Part shown: one piece after another, positions 9,131 to 21,053 of the stretch
How positions within the stretch are numbered: the stretch's first letter is position 1
Layout of the letters: every line of letters begins with the position of its first letter
Assembly: GCA_903828635.1 (NCBI GenBank)
Contig: CAIKMY010000262.1
Location: 1-38,600, forward strand
Reading direction: 5' to 3'
Origin: an uncultured Acidobacteriota bacterium
Lineage (GTDB): Bacteria > Acidobacteriota > Blastocatellia > RBC074
DNA: 38,600 nt
Program-made: the position numbers and the translations under genes
Notes under the pieces: generated by a model
The model's database searches: none
What the model was told of the DNA's origin: nothing
Seen by the model: only the letters and a program-made list of their open reading frames with translations

Positions 9131-10654
9131 TTGAAGCCAGAAGTAGTCGTGACAGATCTCTCCACAACCAGCAGGAAGGTGGAGATCGGGGTCCCCGCCA
9201 GCGAGGTCAGGGCGGAGTATGCCAAGGCCTGCGAATCGATCTCCAGATCGGTCAGCCTGCCGGGCTTTCGCCCCGGGCGCATCCCGAGCAGTGCCATCAG
9301 GATGAGATTCAGCAAGGAGCTTCGCTCGGAGGTGCTCAGTCACCTCGTGTCTCATGCTCTCTCACACGCCGTCAAAGACCACAACCTCGATGTCGTCGGC
9401 GAGCCGCGAATCGATGATCAGTCACTTGATCTGCGCGATGGCCGCCCTTTCCATTTCAGCGCCGAAGTCGATATCATTCCATCTTTTGAGCTCAAGCCCT
9501 ACTTTGGGATCAGCCTCACCAGACGTATTACGACTGTCACCGACAAGGAGATCGACGAGGCAATCGACGACGAGCGCAATCAACACATCGAATTTGTCCC
9601 CATCGAGGATCGCCCATCCGCCACTGGCGATATTGTCACTATCGACATCACTGGCAAATATGTCATTCCGGATGACGGACCGGCCCCCTCCCCCGCCGAA
9701 TCCGAGGAACTCAAGAGCGAGGACCTCCGGGTCGAACTCGGTGCCGAGGGTGTTCAGGCAGAGTTCAATGAGAACCTGAGCGGGGTCAGACCCGGTGATA
9801 TCCGCGAGTTCCGTGTCGCCTACCCTGCGGAGTTCACCTCGACCGGCCTTGCCGACAAGACACTCGACTTCACCGCCACCGTCAAGGGAGTCCACCGCAA
9901 GGAGATCCCCGAGTTCAATGACGAGTTTGCCGCGACACTCGGCTTCGATGATGCTGCCGCAATGCGCACCTCCGTCCGCGAGAATCTCGAAAAAGCCGCC
10001 CGCCAGCGCGCTGATGACCGCCTCCACGAGGATCTCATCTCTTTTATCATCGACCAGCATCAGTTCGAATACCCACAAAACTATCTCAGGAACCGCCAGC
10101 AGGAGAGTGTCATCGCCTGGTACAGGCAGCTCATCTCCTCCGGCAGATATACGCAGATGAATCTTGGGATCAGTGAGATGCAGGTCCATACCAAACGGAT
10201 CAACAGGTTTGTTGAACGCAAAGAACGAGCGAGCGCTATTCTCATGCGCATCGCCAGTGCCGAATCGATCGAACTCGCCGAAAATGAACTCATGAACGAT
10301 GTCACCCGGCGTGCGCAGGCCGCCCGTGTCAGCGTTGAGGAGATGGCCGACCACTTGACAAAGAATGGCGCCATTTCTACCATCGCCAATGAGCTGCTTG
10401 GTAATAAGGTGCTCGAACTTCTGACGGCCAATGCTGAAATCAGCGTCGAACAGATCTCTGCTGAAGAGGAAGAGAATATCGTCAGAGCGGAAAGAGAGAG
10501 GATGGAGGCGGAGATCGACGCCGAAATTGCGGCCGAACATAGTGAAGCACCAGTCGCGATTACCGGTGAAGCCGGTGATGAGACCGCGGTGGAACCGGCC
10601 GGGGACCAGCCGAAGACAATCGAGAGCGGCGAGACTCCATCGGCCTCTGAGTAG
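9131..10654 (+). CDS. tig: Trigger factor (ribosome-associated chaperone and prolyl isomerase)
   Basis: Trigger factor binds the ribosome near the exit tunnel and shields nascent chains. The 507-residue product begins with the ribosome-binding domain, including the signature region [15 protein letters not shown] (family consensus GFRxGKxP). A PPIase-like domain follows from about residue 155 ([14 protein letters not shown], with [18 protein letters not shown]), then a long helical C-terminal domain and an acidic, glutamate-rich tail that makes it longer than the usual 430-450 residues. The start is a TTG at 9131 preceded by GAGGAAAGGTGAG; the sequence right after it aligns with normal trigger factor N-termini, so the rare start codon is probably real. 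It heads the tig-clpP-clpX-lon cluster. Confidence 0.93.
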   Translation: MKPEVVVTDLSTTSRKVEIGVPASEVRAEYAKACESISRSVSLPGFRPGRIPSSAIRMRFSKELRSEVLSHLVSHALSHAVKDHNLDVVGEPRIDDQSLDLRDGRPFHFSAEVDIIPSFELKPYFGISLTRRITTVTDKEIDEAIDDERNQHIEFVPIEDRPSATGDIVTIDITGKYVIPDDGPAPSPAESEELKSEDLRVELGAEGVQAEFNENLSGVRPGDIREFRVAYPAEFTSTGLADKTLDFTATVKGVHRKEIPEFNDEFAATLGFDDAAAMRTSVRENLEKAARQRADDRLHEDLISFIIDQHQFEYPQNYLRNRQQESVIAWYRQLISSGRYTQMNLGISEMQVHTKRINRFVERKERASAILMRIASAESIELAENELMNDVTRRAQAARVSVEEMADHLTKNGAISTIANELLGNKVLELLTANAEISVEQISAEEEENIVRAERERMEAEIDAEIAAEHSEAPVAITGEAGDETAVEPAGDQPKTIESGETPSASE

Positions 10655-10671
10655 TGTGCTTTCTAAAAAAT

Positions 10672-11274
10672 ATGATCAATCCACAATCACATCTGGTGCC
10701 AATGGTCGTCGAGCAGACGGCCCGTGGAGAGCGTGCCTTCGATATTTATTCGCGCCTCCTCAAGGATAACATTATCTTTATCGGGACTCCGATCGACGAC
10801 ACGGTCGCCAATCTCGTCGTCGCGCAGATGCTCTTTCTCGAATCGGAGGATCCCGACCGCGAGATTTCGCTCTACATCAATTCACCCGGGGGTTCGGTAA
10901 CTGCCGGCATGGCGATCTACGACACCATGCAGTTCGTTCGTTGTCCGGTGACCACTTTCTGCATCGGTCAGTGCGCCTCGATGGCGGCGGTATTGCTCGC
11001 CGCCGGAACCAAGGGCCGGCGCTTCGCCCTCCCCAATTCGCGGATCCTGATTCATCAGCCATCCGCTGGCGGGATCTCCGGCCAGGCCACCGACATCAAA
11101 ATTGCCGCGGAAGAGATCCTGCGACTGCGCGAGCGACTCAATGAGATCCTTGCCTACCATACCGGACAGGCACTGGAGACAATCGAGCGTGATGTCGAAC
11201 GTGACCGGATCATGAGTGCTACCCAGGCGCGTGAGTATGGCCTGATCGATCAGGTGATCAAACATCGCGAGTAG
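10672..11274 (+). CDS. clpP: ATP-dependent Clp protease proteolytic subunit ClpP
   Basis: ClpP forms the tetradecameric serine-protease chamber fed by ClpX or ClpA-type unfoldases. The product is 200 residues from the ATG at 10672. It has [20 protein letters not shown] at the N-terminus, the [18 protein letters not shown] segment, and the catalytic triad Ser103 (GQCASMAA), His128 (ILIHQP) and Asp178 (ERDRIM). A GTG at 10654 overlaps the tig stop as TAGTG and would add six residues; neither start has a clear Shine-Dalgarno sequence, so coupling from tig is plausible. The Cys beside the catalytic Ser replaces the more usual Ala. Confidence 0.95.
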   Translation: MINPQSHLVPMVVEQTARGERAFDIYSRLLKDNIIFIGTPIDDTVANLVVAQMLFLESEDPDREISLYINSPGGSVTAGMAIYDTMQFVRCPVTTFCIGQCASMAAVLLAAGTKGRRFALPNSRILIHQPSAGGISGQATDIKIAAEEILRLRERLNEILAYHTGQALETIERDVERDRIMSATQAREYGLIDQVIKHRE

Positions 11275-11316
11275 CACCACCAGGAGATTCTGATTTCCGG
11301 GAGTTCGCCACTGGCT

Positions 11317-11721
11317 ATGAAGAGACCGTCTCCAGGCACGCCAGACAGCAGCCACGATCAGCAGCCGCACCAACAGCGGCATGATCCTGCCTGCTGTTCT
11401 TTCTGCAAACTTGGAGAGGGTGAGGTTGCCCGCCTCTTCGAAGGCCGTGCCGGGTTCATCTGTGACGAGTGCGTCGATGTCTGCATGCAGATCATCGCTG
11501 ACTTTGAACAGATGGGTATCGGCCGACCGCGACTCGATCGCCCCTGGTATAGTCGGATCTTTCAGTCGGAAGATGCTGATTCCAATGCCTGCAGCTTCAA
11601 TCTTCACCACCGCAACAATCCACAGGGGTCCCGCCTCTTCCCCGGAGTTGATGCGCAGATTTGTGATAAGTGTGTGCGAGCCTGCATGGTGCTGAAGTCA
11701 ACCATGGTGCTCGGAAACTAG
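11317..11721 (+). CDS. Free-standing protein with two ClpX-type zinc-binding modules
   Basis: The 134-residue protein has no ATPase domain. Residues 27-56 match the ClpX N-terminal zinc-binding domain: Cys27, Cys30, Cys49 and Cys52 have the same spacing as in the ClpX encoded next door, with CSFCKLGEGEVARLFEGR and ICDECVDVC. After a linker, a second copy at 92-123 reads CSFNLHH then ICDKCVRACM; its second cysteine is replaced by Asn and the spacing is two residues longer, though His97 and His98 could supply a ligand. ClpX zinc domains dimerise and bind adaptors, so this could be an intramolecular dimer that competes for or delivers substrates. It lies 42 bp after clpP and ahead of clpX. The ribosome-binding site is weak (GGGAG 14 nt upstream). 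Domain call is firm; function is unknown. Confidence 0.8.
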   Translation: MKRPSPGTPDSSHDQQPHQQRHDPACCSFCKLGEGEVARLFEGRAGFICDECVDVCMQIIADFEQMGIGRPRLDRPWYSRIFQSEDADSNACSFNLHHRNNPQGSRLFPGVDAQICDKCVRACMVLKSTMVLGN

Positions 11722-11778
11722 AGAAGTGGAGAGGGCCAATCTGACACCCTTCTTGCGTGAGCCTCTTCGCTTGTCTAT

Positions 11779-11830
11779 CATTGTCTTCGGGCATTGTCTT
11801 CGGGCATTGTCTTCGGGCATTGTCTTTGGG
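11779..11830. repeat. 13-bp tandem repeat x4 upstream of clpX
   Basis: cattgtcttcggg occurs three times exactly and a fourth time with one change (cattgtctttggg). It lies in the 345-bp gap between the zinc-finger gene and clpX, which otherwise holds no gene that I can support. Confidence 0.95.
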
Positions 11831-12066
11831 TTTCCGATCAGCGGACATCCAACCATCGCGACGCGCCATCCAACGCCGGCAGCCGGGTGACGAAACGAGA
11901 CAGGAGATGTTACCCATTTTATTAATTGTATCCATTTATCCGGGCCGATAACGGCCCCCCTCGCCGGTGAGGTCAGACGAGATCAGAGTTGTTGCCCGGC
12001 GGGATCGAAAGACAAATATCTTTTTGTGAATCATATGAAACAAGTCGGGATGGAGGCTTTTCTGAT

Positions 12067-13293
<1,227 letters not shown>

Positions 13294-13330
13294 AAAGGTA
13301 CAGGCCAGAAGATAAAGGTAGAGATCATCA

Positions 13331-15814
13331 ATGCGAGAATTTCATGACAGTACTCCGGATGATATCGTCAGGTACCCGATGGTGCCCATTCGCGATGTCG
13401 TCGTCTTCCCGCAAACCAAGGCAGCCTTCGTCATCGGTCGTCCCTCATCGGTGCGGGCGATGGAAGAGGCTCTCGCCGGAGATCGCATGATCTTTCTGGC
13501 GGCACAGCATGACGCCACCATCGAAGACCCGCGTCCGGATCAGATCTACCAGGTAGGGACGCTCGCCTACATCGCCAACTCGCTGCGCAAGCAGGACGAA
13601 ACGACGATCAAGGTGCTCGTCGAGGGGCGCGAGCGTGCCCGAATCGTGCGCATCGAAGAGGTCAATGGTGTTGCCATGGCGACGCTCCGCCGAAGCGCGG
13701 ATCCTGCGGGAATGCCCGAGATTGCTGATGAGACCAAACGGCGCAACCAGCTGGCCAATCGGGCAATCTCGCTGACGGAGCAGTATCTCAAGCTGGCGCA
13801 GGATGTCAATCCGGATCAGATCCAGGCCGCGATGCGCATCTCCGATCCCGGGCAGCTTGCCGATCAGCTCGGTGACAAGCTGAAGCTGGAGATTGCTGAC
13901 AAGCAGCGACTGCTTGAGATGTACGCGATCACCGAGCGACTGATGATGCTGATCGAGATCCTCGAAATCGAGATCGACAAACTGAATATCGATCGCACCA
14001 TCCAGACTCGCGTCAAGCGGCAGATGGAGAAGCAACAGCGCGAATACTATCTCAACGAGAAGATCAAGGCGATCCACAAGGAACTTGGACGCAAGGATGA
14101 GCGTGCCGAACTCGACGAATTGAAGCAGAAGATCGACGAGTCAGGCATGACAGGCGATGCCCGCGAGAAGGCGCTGGCCGAGTTGCGGCGGATGGAGCAG
14201 ATGCCGTCGATGTCGGCCGAATCGACGGTCTCACGCAACTACCTCGACTGGCTGCTCGCCGTTCCGTGGAAAAACCGGAGTGAGGAGATTCGTGATATCG
14301 CTCATGCGAGCGAGGTGCTCGATGCCGATCACTTCGGCCTCGAAAAGATCAAGGAGCGGATTCTCGAATACCTCGCCGTGCGTCAGCTCCTTGACGAGCC
14401 GCGCGGTTCGATTCTCTGCTTTGTCGGGCCGCCAGGTGTTGGCAAGACATCTCTCGGGCGCTCAATTGCCAGGGCCACCGGACGCAAGTTTGTCCGTCTC
14501 TCGCTTGGCGGCATTCGCGATGAGGCGGAGATTCGCGGCCATCGTCGCACCTACATTGGTGCTCTTCCCGGCCAGATCATCCAGATGATGAAGAAGGCCG
14601 GGACGATCAACCCGCTGATTCTTCTTGACGAGGTCGACAAGATCGGCTCCGATTTCCGTGGTGATCCGTCGGCCGCACTGCTTGAAGTTCTCGATCCGGA
14701 GCAGAATCATACCTTTCACGACCACTACCTCGATGTCGAGTACGACCTCTCGCAGGTGATGTTCATCGCGACGGCGAACGTTCTTCACACGATCCCGTCG
14801 GCACTCCAGGATCGACTGGAGATCATCCGGCTCGCCGGCTACACCGAACGCGAGAAGACCGAAATCGCTCGTCGCCACCTCATCCGCAAACAGGCCGAGG
14901 CCAACGGTCTCAAGCCGGAGCAGATCGAGCTTGACGAGAGTGGCTTGCAGGCCGTGATCGAGCACTATACACGCGAGGCCGGTGTCCGCAACCTTGAGCG
15001 CGAGATCGGCTCACTCTGCCGCAAGGCGGCCCGGCAGATGGTCGAGAGACTCGCCCACGACAAGGAATCATCCTTTCATCTCAAAATCGATAAAGAGACC
15101 GTCGGGAAGATGCTCGGACCGATCAGGTATCGCGTCCAGCGCGTTGGCAGCCACAATGAGGTCGGCCTTGCCAATGGTCTTGCCGTGACCGAGATCGGTG
15201 GTGATGTTCTCCAGATCGAGGCGACCCTCGTTGAGGGATCCGGTCGGCTGACACTCACCGGGCAGCTTGGTGATGTCATGCAGGAGTCGGCCCAGGCGGC
15301 AATCACCTATGTCCGCTCGCGTGCCAGTACACTCGGGATTCCTGCCGATCTGCACAAGAATTACGATCTCCACGTCCACGTTCCCGAGGGAGCCATCCCC
15401 AAGGATGGCCCGTCGGCCGGTATCACCATGGCCACGGTCATGACCTCCGCCCTGACGCGCATCCCGGTCAATCGGGAGGTGGCAATGACCGGTGAGATCA
15501 CCCTCCGTGGCAAGGTACTGGCGATCGGCGGCGTCAAGGATAAGCTCCTCGCTGCGCATCGTGCCGGCTTGACAACCATTATTATTCCGCGCGAAAACGA
15601 AAAAGATCTGCCGGAAGTCCCGGCTGATGTGCTGCAGACCCTCAACGTCAACCTCGTCGAGTCGATGGATGAGGTACTGCAGGTCGCCCTTGAAAAAATG
15701 CCCACCCCACGGACTGAGACTCCGCTCGAAATCGCTGCCTCTGTCTGGCAGCAGACCGAGGGGCCGGCAGCGACAACGGCGACATCACCGGCCGAAGGTT
15801 CACTGCGTGGCTGA
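13331..15814 (+). CDS. lon: ATP-dependent protease Lon
   Basis: Lon degrades misfolded and regulatory proteins in the cytoplasm. The 827-residue product has the N-terminal substrate-binding domain ([20 protein letters not shown]), a long coiled-coil region ([20 protein letters not shown]), Walker [10 protein letters not shown] at about residues 366-374, the Walker [10 protein letters not shown], and the C-terminal protease with catalytic Ser695 (PKDGPSAGI) and Lys736 (IGGVKDKLL). A tail of about 35 residues rich in Pro, Thr and Ala follows the protease domain. The ATG at 13331 has AAAGGTAGAGA upstream. It sits between clpX and engB (gaps of 37 and 18 bp), probably in one transcript. Confidence 0.97.
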   Translation: MREFHDSTPDDIVRYPMVPIRDVVVFPQTKAAFVIGRPSSVRAMEEALAGDRMIFLAAQHDATIEDPRPDQIYQVGTLAYIANSLRKQDETTIKVLVEGRERARIVRIEEVNGVAMATLRRSADPAGMPEIADETKRRNQLANRAISLTEQYLKLAQDVNPDQIQAAMRISDPGQLADQLGDKLKLEIADKQRLLEMYAITERLMMLIEILEIEIDKLNIDRTIQTRVKRQMEKQQREYYLNEKIKAIHKELGRKDERAELDELKQKIDESGMTGDAREKALAELRRMEQMPSMSAESTVSRNYLDWLLAVPWKNRSEEIRDIAHASEVLDADHFGLEKIKERILEYLAVRQLLDEPRGSILCFVGPPGVGKTSLGRSIARATGRKFVRLSLGGIRDEAEIRGHRRTYIGALPGQIIQMMKKAGTINPLILLDEVDKIGSDFRGDPSAALLEVLDPEQNHTFHDHYLDVEYDLSQVMFIATANVLHTIPSALQDRLEIIRLAGYTEREKTEIARRHLIRKQAEANGLKPEQIELDESGLQAVIEHYTREAGVRNLEREIGSLCRKAARQMVERLAHDKESSFHLKIDKETVGKMLGPIRYRVQRVGSHNEVGLANGLAVTEIGGDVLQIEATLVEGSGRLTLTGQLGDVMQESAQAAITYVRSRASTLGIPADLHKNYDLHVHVPEGAIPKDGPSAGITMATVMTSALTRIPVNREVAMTGEITLRGKVLAIGGVKDKLLAAHRAGLTTIIIPRENEKDLPEVPADVLQTLNVNLVESMDEVLQVALEKMPTPRTETPLEIAASVWQQTEGPAATTATSPAEGSLRG

Positions 15815-15832
15815 GCTGGTCGCTATTCATCA

Positions 15833-16417
15833 ATGAAAGCCAGAAGCGCTCAATTTGTTCGCGCCGCCACCACTCCACCTTCGTTTCCAACGGATCGTCT
15901 CCCGGAGATTGTCTTCATGGGGCGCTCCAATGTTGGTAAGTCGAGCCTGCTCAACAGCCTGCTCGGCGTTGACGGACTCGCGCGCACCAGTTCGACACCC
16001 GGTCGTACCCAGTCGATCAACTTCTTTCTCATAGATCGGCAATTCTATTTTGTTGATCTGCCGGGTTATGGCTATGCCAAGACCTCCAAGGAGAATCGTC
16101 GCCTTTGGGGGCAATTAATTGAAAGCTACCTTGCGGAACGGCCTCAGCTTGTGTTATCTATTCTCCTTGTCGATGCGCGACATGAGCCCACCCCATCAGA
16201 TCTTCAGATGAAATCCTGGCTCCAGCATTACGAGCTTCCCTTTTTGGTGGTCTCAACTAAGGTCGATAAGTTATCGTCAAACGAGCGTCGGAAATCGCAG
16301 CAAAGAGCCATGATCGCCCTCGGTGTTGATCGAGTGATTCCTTACTCGTCGATCACCCGCGAAGGTGCAAGCCAGGTCTGGGAGATCATTCACTCCCGCA
16401 TCAAAGGCACTGACTGA
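15833..16417 (+). CDS. engB: Ribosome biogenesis GTP-binding protein EngB/YsxC
   Basis: EngB is an essential small GTPase needed for assembly of the large ribosomal subunit. The 194-residue product has G1 GRSNVGKSS from residue 30, the G2 region TSSTPGRTQSINFF, G3 DLPGYGYAK, G4 STKVDKL and a G5-like YSSITREG, all in the usual order and spacing. Length fits the family (about 195-210). It starts 18 bp after lon and is likely cotranscribed with it, which is a common arrangement. Confidence 0.95.
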   Translation: MKARSAQFVRAATTPPSFPTDRLPEIVFMGRSNVGKSSLLNSLLGVDGLARTSSTPGRTQSINFFLIDRQFYFVDLPGYGYAKTSKENRRLWGQLIESYLAERPQLVLSILLVDARHEPTPSDLQMKSWLQHYELPFLVVSTKVDKLSSNERRKSQQRAMIALGVDRVIPYSSITREGASQVWEIIHSRIKGTD

Positions 16418-16608
16418 CACTGGCTGATCTGTATTTGCCATGACACCTGCTCAGAACGGGCGTTCTCTCCGTTCACCGGAAGAGCGCCATATTCTGCCAA
16501 TGAACGTGAAAAAGAGTCTTACTCCTCCGTCGTCGACTGTCGTCGCGCTCATCGCCCCCCGCCAGTGCGCGGATCATCGATATATCGGAATATTCTGAGG
16601 TTTATACT

Positions 16609-17952
<1,344 letters not shown>

Positions 17953-18044
17953 CATCCGGCGCATCAGTCAGCGGGCGATGACAAATGAAACCGAAGCCGG
18001 CCTTGAGAGCCGCTCCGGTTCCGGTGCCACGCGGATATGTACTA

Positions 18045-18104
18045 AAAGGGTTGAACTGAATGGGGTTGAACTGAATGAGTAATTCAGTTCAACCCTTTGT
18101 TGTC
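18045..18104 (+). terminator. Hairpin with duplicated 5' arm after rho
   Basis: GGGTTGAACTGAAT at 18063-18076 pairs perfectly over 14 bp with 18082-18095 across a 5-nt loop, and a T-rich stretch follows. A second copy of the left arm, extended by AAA, sits directly upstream and can pair with the same right arm over 17 bp. It lies between the convergent rho and the carboxypeptidase-regulatory-like gene and could act for both strands. Confidence 0.6.
18048..18077. repeat. 15-bp perfect direct repeat x2
   Basis: gggttgaactgaatg occurs twice and duplicates the left arm of the rho-downstream hairpin. Confidence 0.95.
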
Positions 18105-18173
18105 ACCACTCAGCGGCTCCGCCTGAGATAAAGCTGAAGTGGTGTAAGTCCTTGTTCAGGATGTAAGGCGTGG

Positions 18174-18806
18174 CTATTTCTTCTGCAGGGTTATGACGAC
18201 GTTGCGCACCTCGTCGTTTTCGATTGGCAAATCAATTGATGCCGGTTCAAAGCCGGGAGCGCGAGCGGTAAGGCGGTAATTCGCCTTGTCGGCACGGAGG
18301 CGAAAGGCAAACTCGCCGCCTTCGTGTGAAACGGTCTCCATTTTCATCTTCTTTTTACCATCGATTCGCTCAAGGGTAATGGCGGCATTTGGCAGAGTGA
18401 AGCCGACGCCATAGAGCACGGCACCACGAATGACGGCGTAGGGGTCCTCCTCGCGCGCCAGCTCAATCACCTGGCGCAGTCGGACCGTTTCACCGGCAGC
18501 AACGGCCAGTCGTCGAGTATTGAAGCTCTTATATCCGGCCCTGGAGAAGCTGAAAGCATAGTCGCCTGGCGCCAGCTCCTGAAATTGAAACTCGCCGCGG
18601 GCGTCACTCTTCGTCTCATACCGGTGTCCATCGCTACTGGCGATGACAACCACCTCCGACAATGGTCCGCCCTTCTGCTCCCTGACGCGCCCCCTGACGC
18701 TTCCCGTCTGCGCCTCAACCGATTCTCCAGCCAGAACCAGCAAGAGCAGGCAGAATAGCGGCAGCTTCAGGCCGAAACCGACCATCTTCATTGGTATCTC
18801 CATCAT
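18174..18806 (-). CDS. Secreted carboxypeptidase-regulatory-like domain protein
   Basis: The product (about 210 residues) has a signal peptide, LKLPLFCLLLLVLAGESVEA, then a carboxypeptidase-regulatory-like beta-sandwich (GSVRGRVREQKGGPLSEVVV, then GEFQFQELAPGDYAFSFSRA). A second related beta-sandwich follows (GAVLYGVGFTLPNAAITLER, then GEFAFRLRADKANYRLTARA). It should be exported and may be anchored by partner binding; no enzymatic motif is visible. Starts at 18806, 18803 or 18791 are all possible; GGAGG just upstream favours the first two, GGAGATACCA favours the last. It is divergent from the VWA gene and convergent with rho. Confidence 0.75.
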   Translation of the reverse strand: MMEIPMKMVGFGLKLPLFCLLLLVLAGESVEAQTGSVRGRVREQKGGPLSEVVVIASSDGHRYETKSDARGEFQFQELAPGDYAFSFSRAGYKSFNTRRLAVAAGETVRLRQVIELAREEDPYAVIRGAVLYGVGFTLPNAAITLERIDGKKKMKMETVSHEGGEFAFRLRADKANYRLTARAPGFEPASIDLPIENDEVRNVVITLQKK

Positions 18807-18902
18807 GCCTCCGCTGGCCGGGTCTCCGACCGGCAGCCGGTCCTGCCGCAAGAGAGCCGCCAAAGGTCTGAACAAGCACGCCATCACCGGCGACGTTGTG
18901 CG

Positions 18903-18930
18903 ATAATACAAAAAGCTGACAGCGGGTCAG
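18903..18930 (-). promoter_or_regulatory. Weak candidate promoter for the carboxypeptidase-regulatory-like gene
   Basis: On the minus strand CTGACC and TATTAT are 16 bp apart, about 100 bp ahead of the gene. The match is only partial. Confidence 0.3.
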
Positions 18931-19046
18931 TACAAGCAGCAGAGGCAGACAACAGCGCGTCATCACCACATTCTGACGTCGCGCCCATCGCCCCGATCAA
19001 CTCCTCGTCATCGCGGAGGTCAGGGAAGAGAGAGGATGAGATCACA

Positions 19047-20003
19047 ATGATGAGATACACTTTCCTCGTGGCAACAACCCTGCTGCTGAGCTCAGTCGGC
19101 GTCTTTGCACAGGGCCGGACACCAATGCCGATGACTATCCGGCTTGATACCGACCTCGTAGCAATCGATGTCACCGCCGCTGATCAACATGGCAACTATG
19201 TGCGTGATCTGCGCTCCGAAGAGATACAACTCCTCGAGGATGGAAAGCCACGGCCCCTCGACTTCTTTGCCATGACCAATCAATCGTCGCTCTCACGACC
19301 ATTGGCAGTGGTCTTCGCACTCGACCTTTCCGGCAGTCTCAAGCCCGAGGAGACTGTCACCCTCAGGCAGGCGGCCATGAAGTTCGTTGAACTGATGAAT
19401 GGTGATTCGGTCTTCGCCGCGATCACCTTCAATAACGAGGTCAAAATCCGCCAGAACTTCACCGATGATGCACGCAAGCTGACCCGGGCCTTTACCAATG
19501 GCCTGCGCTTCGAGGGCTCAACACGCATCTATGATGCGATTGATCGCGCCGTCGTCATGCTCGATCGTCAGGCCCCCCGAATCCTCAAAGGGCGACCGGT
19601 TCGTCGCGCAATCGTCATTATCAGTGACGGATTCGATTCCGCCAGCACCATCGACCGGCGTGAAATGGTTCGTCGCACACTCGCTGCCGGCGTCACCGTC
19701 TACTCGGTGACGCTTCCATCGTACATGCTCTCCCCAACGAGGCGCGGCGAGCGTGTCCCGACACCACTCGATGCGACTCGCGTCGTCCATGCCACCGGCG
19801 GCAGCGACTTCGCCGCTGATGCCGGTGATTTTACTCCCGTCTTCAGGGCTCTCGCCGAGGAGATTCGTGCCAGCTACGCCATCGCCTTCTACGCAGATCA
19901 GCACGATGGCCGCTATCACGATTTAACCATCAAAACGACCCGCCCCGGCATTCGCCTGCGCCTCAGCCGTACCGGGTATCAGGCCCCGTCAGCAGTCAGA
20001 TGA
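19047..20003 (+). CDS. Secreted VWA-domain protein of the acidobacterial VWFA-related type
   Basis: The 318-residue product has a signal peptide (MMRYTFLVATTLLLSSVGVFA). A short N-terminal beta region reads DLVAIDVTAADQHGNYVRDL and EIQLLEDGKPRPLDFF. The von Willebrand A domain follows, with the metal-ion site D93-x-S95-x-S97 (ALDLSGSLKP), a later conserved Thr in EGSTRIYDAI and a second Asp in IIISDGFDS-type context. The layout matches the VWFA-related domain family that is abundant in Acidobacteria. It is probably exported and binds protein partners. It ends one base from the convergent LysW-like gene. Confidence 0.88.
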   Translation: MMRYTFLVATTLLLSSVGVFAQGRTPMPMTIRLDTDLVAIDVTAADQHGNYVRDLRSEEIQLLEDGKPRPLDFFAMTNQSSLSRPLAVVFALDLSGSLKPEETVTLRQAAMKFVELMNGDSVFAAITFNNEVKIRQNFTDDARKLTRAFTNGLRFEGSTRIYDAIDRAVVMLDRQAPRILKGRPVRRAIVIISDGFDSASTIDRREMVRRTLAAGVTVYSVTLPSYMLSPTRRGERVPTPLDATRVVHATGGSDFAADAGDFTPVFRALAEEIRASYAIAFYADQHDGRYHDLTIKTTRPGIRLRLSRTGYQAPSAVR

Positions 20004-20004
20004 C

Positions 20005-20190
20005 TCAATAGTCATCATCGTCTTCATCATCATCGTAGTCTTCATCAATGCAGCGATCGAGTTCAATCGGATCGAGGCCGACGACCTCAAGTGAAGTCTC
20101 ACACTCCTCGCAGACGAGCAGATCTCCCTTGTCAACATCCTCGTCGACATGAATCTCTGCTTCACATTCCGGACATACTGCAATTGGCAT
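20005..20190 (-). CDS. LysW-like zinc-ribbon protein with acidic tail
   Basis: The 61-residue product resembles LysW, the amino-group carrier of lysine and arginine synthesis in some bacteria and archaea. It has Cys6/Cys9 (CPECEAEIHV), Cys27/Cys30 (CEECETSLEV) and the family phrase EVVGLDPIELD. In true carriers the C-terminus is EDWGE and its final Glu is the attachment site; here the tail is DYDDDEDDDDY, so a carrier role is unlikely. No lysine-synthesis genes are nearby. The start chosen at 20188-20190 has AGGAGG at ideal spacing; an upstream start would run into the tandem repeat. It may be a metal-binding or regulatory relative of LysW. Confidence 0.8.
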   Translation of the reverse strand: MPIAVCPECEAEIHVDEDVDKGDLLVCEECETSLEVVGLDPIELDRCIDEDYDDDEDDDDY

Positions 20191-20202
20191 ATAAATAACC
20201 TC

Positions 20203-20246
20203 CTGACAATCACTGACAATCACTGACAATCACTGACAATCACTGA
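20203..20246. repeat. 10-bp tandem repeat, over four copies, in the LysW-like leader
   Basis: cactgacaat repeats head to tail, with a degenerate fifth unit. It begins within the ribosome-binding region of the LysW-like gene and reads TTGTCA once per unit on the coding strand. Confidence 0.95.
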
Positions 20247-20433
20247 AAGTACTGAAAATTAGTCCACTCATCAAGAACACCAAGAGAATCTAGCGAACTC
20301 CTGATTATTTGGCAATCCTCCCGGGGAAGTGCGCAATGCTGAATGAGAGAACGTCCACGGAAAGGGCCGCCCGAAAGAACTTCAAGCAATCAGAGAAGAC
20401 GGTGTTGCCAGCGTCTTCCCGGCTTCAAAACGC

Positions 20434-20451
20434 GATATCAAAATTGATATC
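20434..20451. promoter_or_regulatory. Operator-like palindrome
   Basis: GATATCAA and TTGATATC are perfect inverted 8-bp arms separated by AA. It resembles a binding site for a dimeric regulator but no nearby regulator or promoter supports this. Confidence 0.3.
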
Positions 20452-20850
20452 AATGAATGGCAGTAGTGCTATCGTTCATTCAACGATCGGCCACGGAGTG
20501 TAGCGAATAATCATCAATAGATTCAAGCTCTTTGCGTGATGTAATCGTCGTTGGCCTTGATCAGCGTGCCATCCGTCGCTGACAATGGAAATAGATGTTG
20601 CACGCCATCCGGCCTTTGGGTTATATTCACGATTGTTGGCGTGCAGGACGATCCTCTCCGTTAACCTGTCAAATCAGGCTTTTGCGGAAGTCCCTGTCAG
20701 ATTCTCATCAGAGCTTTATTGAAGTTTACAGAAGCTCTCTTGTCGGGCTTTTAGTGCTATTTAGCAGCCTTTTTGAACGCATTGCCAAGTGTTATACGGA
20801 TTATTACCGAAGTTACCCGGGAATATTGCTTAAGCAGCATATTCCGCAAT

Positions 20851-20886
20851 GTTTATGTCAGTGTTTATGTCAGTGTTTATGTCAGT
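20851..20886. repeat. 12-bp perfect tandem repeat x3
   Basis: gtttatgtcagt occurs three times without mismatch, 286 bp ahead of the HU start codon. Confidence 0.95.
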
Positions 20887-21053
20887 GGTCTTTTCCACGC
20901 AGGAAGAGAAAATCGGAAACAACTCTTGAGCATAAATCAGGGGAATCGGCCACTCCGGAATCAATTTCGAAGAGACATTCGGCGATCATCAACTGGCCAG
21001 TCAGGTCGGATCGATGATCACCGGGTTTTCTCGTCTGCCCGGTCCGGGGGCAA

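Noticed and set aside
9422-10540. A 372-codon minus-strand frame opposite tig
   Set aside because: Antisense shadow of trigger factor; no ribosome-binding site or protein family.
17978-18082. A 34-codon frame ending in the rho-downstream hairpin, reading VELNGVELNE
   Set aside because: No ribosome-binding site; the repeat is explained by the duplicated hairpin arm.
20005-20190. Lysine-synthesis carrier LysW
   Set aside because: The terminal EDWGE is missing and no lysine-pathway genes are in the window.
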